Assembly: GCA_964030785.1 (NCBI GenBank)
Contig: OZ034969.1
Coordinates: forward strand, 30,391,401-30,455,400
DNA length: 64,000 nt
Direction: 5' to 3'
Source of the DNA: Siderastrea siderea
Taxonomy: Eukaryota; Cnidaria; Anthozoa; Scleractinia; Rhizangiidae
This document shows, in pieces, positions 42,425 to 55,570 of the stretch (the stretch's first letter is position 1; each line of letters begins with the position of its first letter). Below the pieces are notes generated by a model. The model saw nothing but the letters and a program-made list of their open reading frames with translations, was not told the DNA's origin and did not search any database. Position numbers and translations under genes: made by a program.

Positions 42425-45400
42425 CTTCTCCCAATATCCTTTTATTGGGGGGAAACTTTAACGTCACCCTCCAACCTTCTCTAGACTGTTCGGGTGGAAA
42501 TTCAATACTAAAAGAATCGGTTAAGTTTTTGGAAGACATTATTATGGAATGCGATTTAGTGGACATTTGGACAGTTCGCAACCCTGACAGCAAAAAATTC
42601 ACTTGGCGCCAGAAAAACCCAATTATTCAAAGGCGACTTGATTATTGGCTCATTAGGGATTCATTACAGGATGATGTCGCCAAAATTGACATTGTAACCG
42701 CCATCAAAACAGACCATTCCGCAGTTTTTCTTGAGATTGATAGCTTAGCTGACCATCCCCGCGGTCCTTCCTTTTGGAAGCTCAATAACAATCTCCTGGA
42801 TGATCCCACTTTTGTCCAGGGCTTGCGCAAAAATTTTGCTCTCTGGCTTAAAGAGCCAGTGTCACCCAAAGTGCTTTGCACGCCGAGGTACAATTTTCAT
42901 ATATGAAAAATACGCCATTTTCTTGATTGTCGTGAAGTCTGATTTCTATCTTCTTTCATCGCTGCCGCTGGCGATCCGAAAGCACAAGTGTGAATTTTGA
43001 CTTGACATTTAAGTGTCGCCGTATCAATTTCGTTGTATATTTCCGAATTCTGAAGTGTTTTCGCGGTGGAGAAGGAGATCTTTAAATTGGATGCCTCGTA
43101 GGGTTCAGGAAAGTTGAGGCGAAGGCCGAGTCCTTCGGGCTCTGACAAAGTTGTACGGCTGAAGGAGTCCGTGTATCAGTAGCGGAGGGAAAGAAAAACA
43201 TCTATGGGCTTCAGCAATAGTACTGACACTGTGTTTGCCGAAATAGTGCTACATTCGTTGCCGAATGAAAACAGAAGGAACTTTAGTTTACCACAAAATA
43301 ACAGTAGCTACGGGCTTGCCCCAAAATAATGCTTATGGTCATGAGCTTGCGCTGTTCTGATTAATTATTCCTTGTGTTCACTGTCTATGTTTTATTTTTA
43401 AAAAAAGTGTAAGTGGCTATTCTGGTTTTGCGTCCATCGACATCGGTCGATGCGATCGATCGCGCAATCAATCGATCGGACTGTAATAGATCCATGTATA
43501 CGCATTGAATGCAAAGTCAGATTTTGAGAAGTTTTCTCCAGTGACATCTAGCGATGAAGACGTCAATATTCTTACTACTTGTTTTTGTCTTATTATTTTT
43601 ATATCGAGTGGAAGTGGCCACTCCGGTTTTACGTCCATCGAGATCGATCCATCGATCCATCGATCAATCGATCGGTTGTTATAAAAGCTCCATACGCGTT
43701 GACTACAAAGTCAGATCTAGAGTTGTTTTCTCCGGTAACATCTAGCGATGAAGATATTACTATTTTCAGAGACTACTACTGTAAATATCAGCTTGCTGAA
43801 AGGCCAGTGCGGCAGGGTATAAAACGCGCCAGCCAAACTTAAAAACAAAAACACAACCGCGCAAAGCACTTTGGGTGACACTGGCTCTTTAACTTGCTAT
43901 ATGTATGCTTTCTTGTCTAATCTTGTATTTAATCCAATCCCACTTCACTCTTAAATCATCACAAAAACTGATTTCCTTAAAGGCTAAAGAAAGAAAAGCA
44001 AAGATGAAAACCATTGAAGACAGACTTAAATTATGTGAAGAGAAAATTGCAGATGCACCAACGCCAGAAATCTTATTTAGAGTCCGTTAGGGCAGAGTAC
44101 GAAAAGGAATTTGATTATATCGCGAGAGGCTCGATAATCCCCTCCCGTGCCACATGGCATACGAACAAGGTGAAAGAAACACCAAATATTTTAAAAACTT
44201 GGAAGACAACAACAACAAGAAAAGCTGCATTAGGAAACTTCTTCAGTCTGATGGAAAAAAAACCTCTGATGCAAATCTCATATTGAATGAAAACTATATT
44301 ATTCAGATCTTTATAATGAAAATCTAGAAATTCAAACTGATTTCAGGAGTTGTCCTCTCTTAAAAACCCTTCAATGATTCCGAAATTAACCGTTGCTATG
44401 AGAGAAGCATGCGATGGCCAACTGTCATATTTGGAATGGTTTAAGGTGCTCTCAACATTCGAAAACAATAAATCTCCAGGGAATGACGGACTTTACATAG
44501 AGTTTACATATTTTTCTGGCCAGAAATTGGCACTCTCAGTTGATTCATTAAATTACTCTTACATTCACGGAGAATTATCAAACTCACAGAAAGAAGCTGT
44601 TATAACTCTAATCGAGAAGAAGGACAAGGATAGAAGATTTATTAAATACTGGAGACCGATATCTCTCGTTAACATTGATGTAAAAATCAGCTCGAAAGCT
44701 ATCGCCAAAAGATTAGAGAAAGTTTTACCATATATTATCCATCACAACCAAACTGCTTTCGTAAAAGGACGAACGATTTTTGACGCAGTTCGAACAATAA
44801 ATGTCTTGGATTTTATGGACCTAAAAGCGTATCAAGGCATATTGACTGCTACAGACTTTGAGAAAGCCCTTGACTCATTAAGTTGGGACTTCCTCTTCAA
44901 ATCGCTCGAATCCTTCGGCTTTGGCGTCTCTTTTATAGCATGGATCAGGACGTTTTATAACAATGTAATGAGCTGTGTGGTGAACAATGGTTACTTTACT
45001 TCTCCCTTCAACGTTACACGGGGGGTTCGCTCTCCCATTGTCTTTTTATCTTGGTTCTTGAATTACTAGCAATTTCTATCCGCAACAACGATCGAATAAG
45101 GGGTATTACAGTGGATGCCAACTTACATCTGCCGACGAAATGACATCATTTGTCCGCGACAAACCATCCTACCATACTCTTCTTAATGTTATCAAATTAT
45201 TCGGTACATTCTCCGGATTGAAGATCAATCATGATAAAACGGAGGCCCTTCTACTCGGAAATGTGGAAGCATACAGCTCAGAACTAGAAGTAACTGAAAT
45301 CAAAAAGTCCTTGAAAATCTTTGGGGTACACTTTTTTACAAATTGAATTTTGAATCAACCGAGAAATCTCTAAGAAAGCTCTTAAAAGCAGTTTGCTGTA
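42425..45400 (+). mobile_element. L1/Tx1-like LINE, degenerate, split by a TTAA element
   Basis: 42445-42847: end of the endonuclease (GGNFNVTLQPSLDCSGGN where GGDFN is usual, FTWRQKNPIIQRRLDYWL, TDHSAVFLEI). After the insertion 42852-43888 it continues: KAKERKAKMKTIEDRLKLCE, then the RT at 44350-45069 (NNKSPGNDGL, EAVITLIEKKDKDRRFIKYW, RPISLVN, AKRLEKVLPYIIHHNQTAFV, TDFEKALDSL with first catalytic Asp as D in TDFEKA). The F/YADD motif is replaced by SADE just before MTSFVRDKPSYHT (45140). Many frameshifts. 45140-45346 holds GLKINHDKTEALLLGN, typical for the region after YADD. Likely dead. It ends at about 45395 where the BEL/Pao sequence begins. Confidence 0.75.
42852..43888. mobile_element. 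TTAA-flanked TIR element, copy 1
   Basis: Inverted ends of about 31 bases beginning AGAGCCAGTGTCACCCAAAG and continuing TGCTTTGCRCG; TTAA on both sides (42848-42851, 43889-43892). TTAA duplications characterise piggyBac and Kolobok elements. 1037 bp, no transposase. The interior has two direct copies of a block of about 160 bases (about 43409-43573 and 43610-43763) containing GATCGATCG-rich sequence and a TCTAGCGATGAAGA end. Splits the L1-like LINE. Confidence 0.85.
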
Positions 45401-45785
45401 AGAACCGACTTGGTATGTACAGTTCAAGACCGCAAGGACAAGCACGCTCAACCGAGCAACAGAAAAGTCCACCCCCTGGAAACAGTTGACCAGTCAACCA
45501 AGGACACCAAGTAAGTCCGTTCCTTTGGTAAATCGTAACCAAAAAAAGGCCAAAGGAGAGAAAAAACGAAGAAGAACAGAGAGCACGTGCTCAGGAAAAG
45601 GAACAATGATGCACTATTAATCTTCTCAAAGAAACGCAAATTCCCTTTGACGAAGAACATTTAAATAGTTGAAATCCGTCATCAACGAAGCTCAGGAGAA
45701 ACACTTGCAGATGAGTCGGAAAACAACGTTGGTTATATATATAGTAAGTTAGTTACTGGTAGAAACAGAGTTGTAGAAGAAACAA
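45397..45785 (+). repeat. Possible 5' LTR and leader of the BEL/Pao element
   Basis: The LINE similarity stops at about 45395 and TGTAAGAACCGACTTGG follows, a plausible LTR start (TGT). The stretch to gag has no coding similarity and includes a TATATATATA segment (45735-45744). With no 3' LTR in the window the limits are a guess. Confidence 0.3.
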
Positions 45786-45845
45786 AGATTGTCTGTCTCT
45801 GATTACTTTGTCAAACCTATTGCCCGAATACCTGCCTACTACATC

Positions 45846-48800
45846 ATGAGCCAATCGCAAAACAGCGAACAAAATACAAAACCCGACGCTCCGCCAGACG
45901 AAACTCGCGATACTGGCTTTAGTGAAACTTGGCCGCTAAACACTATCAATATCGCCGAGAATCAAGCAAAAGTCTCAGAAATTCCAGAAAAGGGCGAAGA
46001 ATCGGAAACATGTTTTCGGACTGTGACCGAAAAGGGTTTTGAGTTCCGTTCCGCAGTCAAAGAAAAATCGGCAAGGGCCGCATTCAAGATTTTTCACACT
46101 AGCGTCACCGCATTCCACGCATTCCTGGCCAGCACAAAAGATCTAGATCAAATAAACAGAAAAGTCAAAGATTTAGTTTTGCTCGCCGAAAAAACAGAAC
46201 TCGAATTGAACAGTTGGTTGGAATTAGTAAAGCACACTCCACAAGCAGAACTTGCAAGCGAGCTACTTTCAAACATGAACGATTCAATGCAAGGAGTTCA
46301 AGGCGGCACGCCTAACAAGGTGATGACACTAGATGAAGAGAAAGGTGAAACCATGTCCATTCGATCAGGCTCGTCACGCAAGTCTTACAAGTCAAAAATG
46401 TCAACTGCGTCCGGTTCATCGCGGCGTTCGTCAAAAGAAACTTTGATAGACGTAAAAGCAAGACGTGCCGCGCTCGAACAGAAATTAAAATTCAGCGACG
46501 AGATCGAAGAGCAGCAAAAAATTTTGAACAAACTAAAACTCCAACAAGAGTTAAGCGAAACCTTAGCAGAAGAGGCCGTTTACGAGGAGGCGTTGAAATC
46601 TGAAGAACGTCCGCTCGAATGCCACGAAAAAAAATTGCCGAAAGAAACGCCTGAACAGATGTTCGAACGGTTTATGAACCCCAAAATAGACGATCCCACT
46701 CACCTAACCGCAACAAACTTGTCACCGCCGGTTATAAACACATCCTGTGTTGACGCACAAGATCCAATTTTCCCAGCCTTGTACTCTCCCACTGGTATAG
46801 TAAACCCGGTAAATTGTCAAGTGAGCGCAAATCAACAACCAGCGGCTACCACAGCTGATCTCCTTCATAGAACCGCCTCAGGAAATCAATCCATTCTCGA
46901 TTTGGGCACGGGACACCAGGCTAACCTCTACCCTGAAATAAACAACCCAGGGAATCCTTGCGATCACGAAAATTATGCAACAGCTTCTCAGCCTCCCGCT
47001 GCTTTCGTTAATGTGGGCACTTCAAGTACTTGTCACGCCTCCACACAACACATCACGAAAAGCCAGACTATTGTGTCAGCATCACTCGCAGGCACAAGCA
47101 CCCCACTCCAATCACTTCCCTTAGGCAACGTGAACACAAGCGTAACCTATCAACATCCAGCGTACACTATCAGCAGCTTGAAACCCGCATATCCGAAAAC
47201 CCATCAATTAAGCAGAGATGCAACAAGCTTCACTCCTAACAGTTCTCCAGCCACCCAATACCGTGAGATAACCCCAAGTCCTTTCACCCGAAACTTGAAC
47301 TCTGCTCATCCGAGTACAGATAATGTCTCTCAAATCGCCGAGGCCCTAGCTAAGGTCACCCAGCTTCAACGACTACCGCAAGCCCAGCCAGACGTCTTTA
47401 CAGGCGACGAGACCGACACAAGATTTTTTATCTGGGAAACCGTTTTCGATGCTCTGATTGATTCCGCACCAATCAGCTCTCAACAGAAACTCTACCTCCT
47501 GTACCAACACCTGGGCGGAAAGGCGAAGAAAGTCGTCGAGCAACTACAGTACATGGTCGCTGCGAGCCCAGAGATTGCCTACAAATGAGGCAAGAAAGAA
47601 ACTCAAATCGCGCTTCGGGCGTCCCGCGGTCATAGCTACCGACTTTGAGAACAAACTAGCTAACTGGCCGAAAATTGCGAACAATGACGCGCAAGCCTTT
47701 AGAGAATATAGTGACTTCCTACAACAAGTCGAAATTGCGAAGACTCCGCTACACAGTCTAAAGATCTTTGAATTTCCTTCTAAGTTGCAAACTTTAGTTG
47801 ATAAACTCCCCAACTGGTTCTTAACAAAATGGTCTACAAAGGTCCAAACGTTACAACAAGAAAGGGGCAGCGAGGCATTCCCAACTTTCGCCGAATTCGT
47901 GGCAGAGGTAACCTTTCACGCGGATCGCATGAACATCCCACAGATTTACCAGAACTCGCCAAAAGTCTCTGCACAAAGTACACGTAGTAAACTTCCACCA
48001 CCTGATCCTCCGCTTCGTAGGAAAATGCCTTTCTCTATCACCATGGCGTCCAAAACATGCGGCAAAAGCGAGCCTTCACACCCCGCACCAATAAAGCCGG
48101 AACATAAACCTAGTGTTTCAACCCCACCGACAGCAAATAAATTCTGTCTTTTTCACCGTACAAAGACTCACATGCTTAACGAGTGCAACAAGTTTTGAGA
48201 ACTTCCTTTCGCCGATAGGAAAGACTTTTTTAAGAAAAACAAACTTTGTTTTAAATGTATGAGCGCCGGGAAACACAGCGCCGAAAACTGCGATCAAGCT
48301 CCTCCCAACTGCAAAATCTGTCACAAGAGACACTTAACAGCTCTACACATCGCGCCAATGCCCGAGAGCAAAGCTGAGCTAAGTATCTCCGAACCCAATC
48401 AAACCTCTACAGCTTGCACGCAAGTCTGCGGGGAGGAGGAAACCGGTAGGTCGTGTGCCAGAATCGTGCTGGTCACCGCATCGCATCGGTCAAATCCAGC
48501 TAAAAAATTAACCACCTACGCAGTGTTGGACGACCAGTCTACTGACGTATTCATTTCCGACGCCCTACTAAACAACCTGGAAGTTGATGCCCCAGAGGTC
48601 GATCTACAGGTCAACACGATCGTTGGTTCAAATACCATCAGAACAAGAAAAGTAACTGGGATTTACATTCAAGACGTAGAAAAAGCACACGCACCCATTA
48701 AAGTCCCGTTCGCTTACTCGAGAAAGTACATCCCAGCATCACACGAGGACATTGCCACACCCGATGTATCCCTCCCAGATTTCTACAAAGAAAATTGCAT

Positions 48801-48930
48801 CTTGTCACAGGCTTCACTAACTGACAACAACCCATCCTCACTCTCCGAGATATCAAATCAGATCTTGTGGAACAACAGATTTATCTGCATTAATTCTTGT
48901 TCAGTCTACAACCAAAAGTTAATTGATTGA
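45846..48930 (+). pseudogene. BEL/Pao gag-protease, frameshifted and truncated
   Basis: ATG at 45846 (MSQSQNSEQNTKPD) opens a frame to TGA 47586-47588: a coiled-coil-rich region (DVKARRAALEQKLKFSDEIE), a Ser/Thr/Pro linker, and the DUF1759 gag core (DVFTGDETDTRFFIWETVFD, KLYLLYQHLGGKAKKVVEQL). The core continues in another frame from about 47580 (KLKSRFGRPAVIATDFENKL) to an in-frame TGA at 48196-48198, then to 48930 with two zinc-binding motifs (CFKCMSAGKHSAENC, CKICHKRHLTALH) and the aspartic protease start (YAVLDDQSTDVFISDALL) of peptidase family A17. RT, RNase H and integrase are absent: the sequence leaves the family at about 48815. In intact elements these proteins build the particle and process the polyprotein. 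One frameshift and one stop show this copy is inactive. Confidence 0.8.
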
Positions 48931-51900
48931 TTCGGGTCTGGTAACAATTAGTGACCTCTGTAACACTAATGGCACGTTAAAGGGTTTAAGGAACCTGTTC
49001 ACCATCAACCTTTCACTATCATAGAAGGGTCTACGTACTATAGGCGAAAAAAAGAGTGGCATTTGTTTGGGGATTTTTCTCTCAAAATACTGGGAGAGAT
49101 AACGGAATGGCTTGTGGGTGTGCGCATCTGCAGCTTGAGTGCTTGGAAGGCATGTTGAATGGTACATACATGTAAAAACATGATACTTTGGGGAATTGGG
49201 CGTTATGAAATATTGATTCATACCCACTCAGAACAGCCGATTATACAACCCCGGACGCTCAAGGACCTTTTGGTTTGGGTGCCCTGCTGGAAAGTTATTA
49301 CTCCCTTTTAAAGGACGAGTATTGTGAAGGAAAGAAAGGCAGTATTTTGCTGTAGAGTGTATCGGGCTACAGCAGCAGTCCATAAGTGACTACTGGTATT
49401 CTCCAACAAGATAATGCATTGTTCAATGTACATGAGTTGATAGCTCCATTTAGAGTAATACACCCATCAATGTTAAGCCAGTGTGTGGAGGAGGAGGAGG
49501 AGAAGGGCCTGGGGTAGGGATTAGATTGTAGTTTTCAGCCCCATTGTCAGTTTTTGGACTGAAATTGCTTTGTCAGAGGAGGGACTAACCCTAACATGGT
49601 CTTAACAGGCACAGATAACTTTAATTTTTTTTACTTGTTTTATTTATATGGACTGATGCAGATGTTCATTTAGTATTTTACCCTCCAACAGAAAATACAT
49701 CTTTACTTATTAGTCACTTTCCGTGTTCAGAGTAAAGTAAGAATTATGTCTCTCACCTTCTTGTTTGTCTCATTTTCCATATGACAATTTAACAAAACAA
49801 TTTATTTTGTTACATGTTATTGAAGGTCTCATAAACTCCTAAACCACGAGAGTTTATAAAGGCACCCATTAATGTTAACCTAGCGAGGTGGAAAGGTGAG
49901 GGTTGTTAAGGTTAGTAGTTCAATTTGTCAGCAGGCAATTTTTTTTACTGGAATTGCAATTTTCTATTTAGTTATTAAAGTTTGCCATTCACATGAAAAC
50001 ATCTGGTTTTAGTTTAATTTTGTTATTGTAAATTCACGTGCAAAATGGCGAGATATTGCCAAAAGAGAACCAGTGTTTCCTTTTCAACAGTGATGCATTG
50101 GGATCGTATGAGATCAACACTGACCTTTCCCTTTTAGAAGATGACCGGCATTGCCGTAGTGTTTGAAAAAGGCCAGAATTTATTATTATGGCCTCTGTTG
50201 GGCCGCAAGGATGGTGGTCATACTTAATCACGTAAACTTCAAAAGGAAAGGACATTACCCGAGTGTTAAAAGCAACTAGCATCAAATTTCTCCTTAAAAT
50301 ATTACTGTTTAATCAAATATACAGGTCATGAGAATAAAGACGTTTCTCACCTACTAAAAACGGTCTTGATTCTTAAACAAATTCCCCTAATCAGTACCAT
50401 AGAAAATGTACAGAGAACAGTATGGAAAATATGCATGCTAATATTAGAGTTTAAAGGGTGTCAAGGTTGTACCGAAAGATTGCTGGGTCCGGGCACAAGG
50501 CAGGGTTCTGTATTTTAAGGTGTGAGTATGTATATTGTAGCACAGTGGGAACTGAAATAATAATGGCAAAGTCAGTTATTATATGGGTGGTACCTTACTC
50601 AAATAATAGTGTTCATATTGCCAGTTGTTTGACAAAAAAGACAAACGTATGTGATAATTTAATACCAGTTTTAAAAAAAAGTTCATTTCAAGCTGTAAAA
50701 AAGAGTAACATTCACGGCATCCTTGTTTGACATCTCCTGATGTTTGTGTTCGTAACATTTCAATCATTGGCTTGGTAATTATAGTGACAATGTCATGTTT
50801 TAAATATGAAATAGTTGATATGTTAATCTGCAATTAGCTAGCTGCCCAAAAGGGACTTGTATGTCAGAACGTTTATTCAAATGTTAACTGTCTAGATACT
50901 TCTTTTTGGATAATTTCTACACATAATCAGATATTTTCACTTTTAGTGGATGGAAAGATCATGGTCATCTTTACATAGATCACCCTATTTATAATCCTTG
51001 TGAGAATAATAGTTGTAACATTTTGTCATGTCACTATTTGCAACGTAACAGGTTTATAGAGACTTCTGCTGTTTGGGTGTAATGAAAACTCAGTTAAACT
51101 GGCCACAGCTTTCGTGTTACTCAGGATGCCGAGGTTCAATGATGAAGAATCTTGGAGTAAATAACCAAAATACATATTCATCATTTAACAGGGGGTTCTG
51201 TTTAGGTGTCCCTGATAATTAGGATACATGTAGCCAGCGAGAAAACGTGACACGTTAATAAAGTTGTTCAGGTTCACGTTCAAGTGATTTACTGACAAAT
51301 TCTGTCTGACGGGACACTGGAAATTGGCCGCTAGATAGAGGTTCAATCCTACTGTGCCTTATACCTGCATAGTTTACATAGAACATTCAAGTTTATCTTC
51401 AGAAAGCTTTGGAATGACTCTTCTGAGATCTTAAACTATGCATGACCAGGGGTCAATTTAATAAAGAAACTACACTTGTAATTTTTACACGTTCAGTTTA
51501 CATGTGTAAAGTCCAACTTGTAAATACAAGAATTTAATAAAAGAATTTTCTACTCTGGAACTTACACGTGTAGCACGAGTCACATACAAGAGTAAATTAC
51601 AATTGTAGCCCTACAATTGTAAACTCCGCTGGAACGCACTTGTAGGTTACTAGTGTACAATCCAATCTCTCTGCTTTAATCTATGCTGATGTCTACTCTA
51701 ATCGCAGGATTATTAATTCCAAAAGATGAGCGAAAGCGGCCTCAAAGAGGCCATTATATTGAAATGATAACCTGTGCATACCCTCTCATTTTTTCTTGCT
51801 CTGTTGAATGAATCGCATGAGAGATGAAAATGGACACCCACACGACAGAAGCCCAAAATGCGTTCTTCTTGGGCTACCACCCTTGATTCACGTGAATCAG

Positions 51901-53449
51901 GAAGCTTTGTTGCCAATCCATTTTTCGAATTTCACGAATCATAAAACTAACAGAAGATAGCTACTATTTCTGGATTTTCGATATTTGACTTATTCTGATT
52001 TATTCAGAAATCAGAAATCAGAAATCTGAAAACCAACATCCAAAATCAGAAATCTGGGAATCCGGGAATCCGGAAATCCAAAATCTGAAATCCGAAATTG
52101 GAAATAGTTCCCCATCGGAGAACTGGTGTGAAAAGATCCAAGTGTTTTACTTCCGCTACATAAAAGGGAAGGTGACGCAATATTTTACAATATTTGTTAA
52201 GCAAATATTTGCAATATCCGTGTTTCCCACCAAAATGGTCATGTGGTGAACCAGAACATCACCAGCCGGAGGAAAAATCAACACGATAGACGTACGAGCT
52301 GGGGGGAAGGGGCAGTCACCAGATTGGAAATTGTCACCTTTTCTTGCAAAATGCTCATGATTCGGGCAGCACCAGAGGATTACCATCATCTCAACACCTT
52401 TTTCACGTCCCTGGATTAGGTCCTAGCTGAAACTGAGAATCAGCTCAGTGGAAACTCAATGGCCAAGTTTGGGTGACATCACCCTTAGTGATTCACTCAA
52501 TGCACCCATCAGTGATAGCTCATAGTCTGTCTTGTTTAGCCTGCGAGTAGCATGCAGGGTGAAAATCGGGGGAAGGGGAGGTGGAGGGGGAAATTTAAAA
52601 GAAAAGCCCTCAACTCACTTTGCTCACCAATTACTTTTTCTCTCCAAACTCCACTGGGGTAGACTGCTGGACATTTTTCCCACCAGAATGGTCAGGACGT
52701 CAGGTGGTCAGCCATAGCCTCCCCGTTTTGACCCAAAATAGAGGCTTAGTGACTTGTGGTAAGTTCCACTGGCTCGAGGAGATATGGTCGAAAGCTTCTG
52801 GTCTTGTTTAGTTTCCTTTTTAAATTCACAAAATTAATGTCAATATACTTAACTCCCCTTCCAGAGGATGGTGCCAAGAGGTCTGAGTGTTTTCACTTCC
52901 GGTAGTTCATCATTGTCATCTACAGGAAACAATTAACTCGGAAAGGAGCACTGTAACAGCAGTGGAATTACTGGATCCTCAGACTCCTCAATGTTGTTAG
53001 CGGCGGATATGCTTTAATTCGCAGATTGGCTATGGCTATATGCACAAACGACAACCGGAAGTTTGCGTTCATGTTTTTTCTTGAGAAAGTAGCTCATGCA
53101 GGTGAAGCAAAATTAATAATGGCACAAAATGGAAAAGAGGTAACAGTCAGTCATTATTGTCAAAATTAGAGACTACACTAACACACAGTCTACAATGGTA
53201 ATCCTCTGGTGCTGGAACCATACCATTGACAATGTCACACATATGTCGGTTAAAAAACCTTCCAAAGGTTCTGTTCTGTGTTGCTGGCGATGCCCTGGTT
53301 GTGCGTCAAAATTACCGGAAGACACCGTATGAAGGGTGAGTTAACCAATGAAAATCGCCTTGAGATTTCTGATTGATTGACGGATTGATTTCTGCTGCGC
53401 TGTGTCACAAAACTACATGTGATAGCTGAGTTGTTTTCAGTGATACAAA
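48931..53449. other. Long stretch without a recognised gene
   Basis: Frames are short. 49480-49510 is a GGAGGA run. 51440-51660 has reiterated ACTTGTA/TACAAG motifs with a TACAATTGTAGCCCTACAATTGTA inverted pair (about 51599-51622). 51990-52095 is a degenerate array of AAATCAGAAATC/AAATCCGGAAATCC. 52538-52560 (TAGCCTGCGAGTAGCATGCA) resembles the end of a coral hAT-type MITE. GCACCAGAGGATTACCAT at 52371-52388 recurs inverted at about 53195-53212. The region may hold UTRs or decayed elements. Confidence 0.4.
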
Positions 53450-53716
53450 ATGGAGAATCGTGAGATAAAGTACGGAGATTCTTGCCGAACTTTAGCAACA
53501 AGAAATGTAACAGTTAACATGCATATAGGCCTGATTGGATTAGAAATGGCTGCGTCTCTTTGGCTGAAAGACGTATCAGACCCATTTTTCCAGCATATTC
53601 TCCACGCTTTACTCATTGTTGAAGTTGGCCCTAATCAGCAACAAACCAGTTGCAATGGAAAGCGCCCAAGATGCTCAAATGATTGTTTGAACTTATCGGA
53701 GGATAGCTCAGGATAG
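53450..53716 (+). CDS. Hypothetical ORF, 88 residues
   Basis: ATG at 53450 (MENREIKYGDSCRTLATRNV...) to TAG at 53714-53716. No domain recognised. Further blocks continue in other frames to about 54000 (TAPAWFFKVTVGEWQKRNIV, then FTDCGKIKRKLASELQVSAT), which suggests an old coding sequence with frameshifts or introns. Could equally be part of an unrecognised mobile element. Low certainty. Confidence 0.2.
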   Translation: MENREIKYGDSCRTLATRNVTVNMHIGLIGLEMAASLWLKDVSDPFFQHILHALLIVEVGPNQQQTSCNGKRPRCSNDCLNLSEDSSG

Positions 53717-54179
53717 TTCAGACAAGGAATCCTGCCGATCGGCTTATAAACTTTCCATAGCACGTATGGGAAAAAAGCTCAGGTAAGAAGATCAAGAAGA
53801 ATCACAGCAACAGACACAGCACCAGCATGGTTTTTTAAAGTAACTGTTGGAGAATGGCAGAAGAGAAACATCGTCGGAACTGCCTTATTCGTTGCAGTCT
53901 TTACTGACTGCGGGAAGATAAAGCGGAAGCTAGCCTCTGAACTGCAAGTGTCAGCCACGGATGTTCAGTTGTATGACAGCTGCTAACTTGTAGTGGAGGA
54001 GTCGCCTGGAAGAATTGGGAAGTAAAAAATTGTATTTATTTTGCTATACCAGTACATTTCACAGCACGAGCCTTTCCTGGCAAAAGATGAAGAGTCCCTA
54101 ACAAATGATGAATTCATCTAATTGTACAAATACCAGGTATCAGTAACAGATAACAGATAACTCTGTTGCACTGTTGATC

Positions 54180-55570
54180 TTCACGTTGTGTTGCTTTCAC
54201 AGGAAAGCACTGGTCCAGCGCTGTCGTCTATTTCACCGCTAGGGATGATCAGGACATTGGTACCACGCTTACCAAGGAACTGGCCACAGTTAAGCAGTGG
54301 CTACTAGACAACAGTCTTATTATTCATCAGGGTAAAACAGAATGTGTTCTATTTGGGACCGGCCCCAGAATAGCATCAGCTAATTTCTCTGCCAATATTA
54401 ATGGAAGTGAACTTAAAGAGCCAGTGTCACCCAAAGTGCTTTGCGCGCTTGTGTTTTTGTTTTGAAACAGTCTTAGCATTTGGTTGGCACAGTGGCCTTT
54501 CAATGAGCTGCTATGTACAGTAGTAGCCTCTGAAAATAGAAAAATCTTCATCGCTTGTAGTTACTGGAGAAAACAACTCTCGATCTGACTGTAGTCAATG
54601 CGTATGGAGCTATTACAGCAACCAATCCTTTGATCTATCGGTCTCGATGGACTTAAAACCAGAGCAGCCACTTCCAATCGATATAAAAATAAGACAAAAA
54701 CAAGTAGTAAGAATATTGACGTCTTCATCGCTATATGTCAGTGGATAAAACTACTCAAGATCTGGCCTTGCAGTCAATGCGTATATATGGATCTACTGCA
54801 GTCCGATCGATTGACTGCGTGATCGATTTATAGACCGATGTCAATGGACGCAAAACCAGAATCGCCACTGACACTTTTTGTAAAAATAAAACATAAACAG
54901 ACAGTGAACACAACGAATAATCAAGCCAAACAGCACAAGCTCATGACCATCAACATTATTTTGGAGCAGGCCCGTAGCTACTGTTATTTTGTAGTAAATT
55001 AACGTTCCTTCTTTTATCATCCGGCAATGAACCAATGTAGCACTATTTCGGCAGCCAGTACTATTGCTGAAACCCGGAGATGTTTTTCTTTTCCTCCGCT
55101 TCTGATACACAGACTCCTTCAGGGTTACAACTTTGGCAGAGCCCGAAAGACGCGGCCTTCGCCTCAGCTTTCCTGAACCCTAAAAGGCATCTAATTTAAA
55201 GATCTCCTCCACCGCAAAAACACTTCAGAATTCGCAAATATATAACGAAATCGATACAACGACACTTAAATGTTAAGTCTAAATTCACACTAGTGCTCTC
55301 AGATCGCTATCGGCAGCGATGGAAGAAGATACATATTAGACTTCACAACAATCAAGAAAAAAGCGGATTTTTCAGATATGAAAAATGTACCTCTGCGCGC
55401 AAAGCACTTTGGGTGACACTGGCTCTTTAAACGGGTTGCTGAATATAAGTACCTTCAGTGGAGTAATTCTAGATGAGTCTCTTACTGCAAGGGACATGTA
55501 AAAAATGTTTTTGGAAAGGCAGATAAGAGAATAGGCATGCTTGGCCGTGCGAGAAAGAACATTAGTATGT
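54180..55570 (+). mobile_element. CR1-like LINE reverse transcriptase 3' fragment, split by a TTAA element
   Basis: 54200-54412: LTKELATVKQWLLDNSLIIH, QGKTECVLFGTGPRI, NFSANINGSEL. After the insertion 54417-55426 it continues RVAEYKYLQWS and GKADKRIGMLGRARKNISMS. This is the thumb-side region following YADD in CR1/Jockey-type RTs (L-x-x-V-x-x-W-L-x-x-N-x-L-x-x-x-x-x-K-T-E-x-x-L-F and V-x-x-x-K-Y-L-G). A lost base near 55460 shifts the frame. Confidence 0.7.
54417..55426. mobile_element. TTAA-flanked TIR element, copy 2 (inverted relative to copy 1)
   Basis: Same ends as 42852-43888 (AGAGCCAGTGTCACCCAAAG plus TGCTTTGCGCG), TTAA on both sides (54413-54416, 55427-55430). 1010 bp. The interior matches copy 1 in reverse orientation, including both internal block repeats (for example AGTCAATGCGTA and GATCGATTGACTGCG). 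No transposase ORF. Splits the CR1-like LINE. Confidence 0.85.

Noticed and set aside
45397..48930. Complete BEL/Pao element
   Set aside because: RT, RNase H, integrase and a 3' LTR are missing; only gag and the start of the protease are supported.
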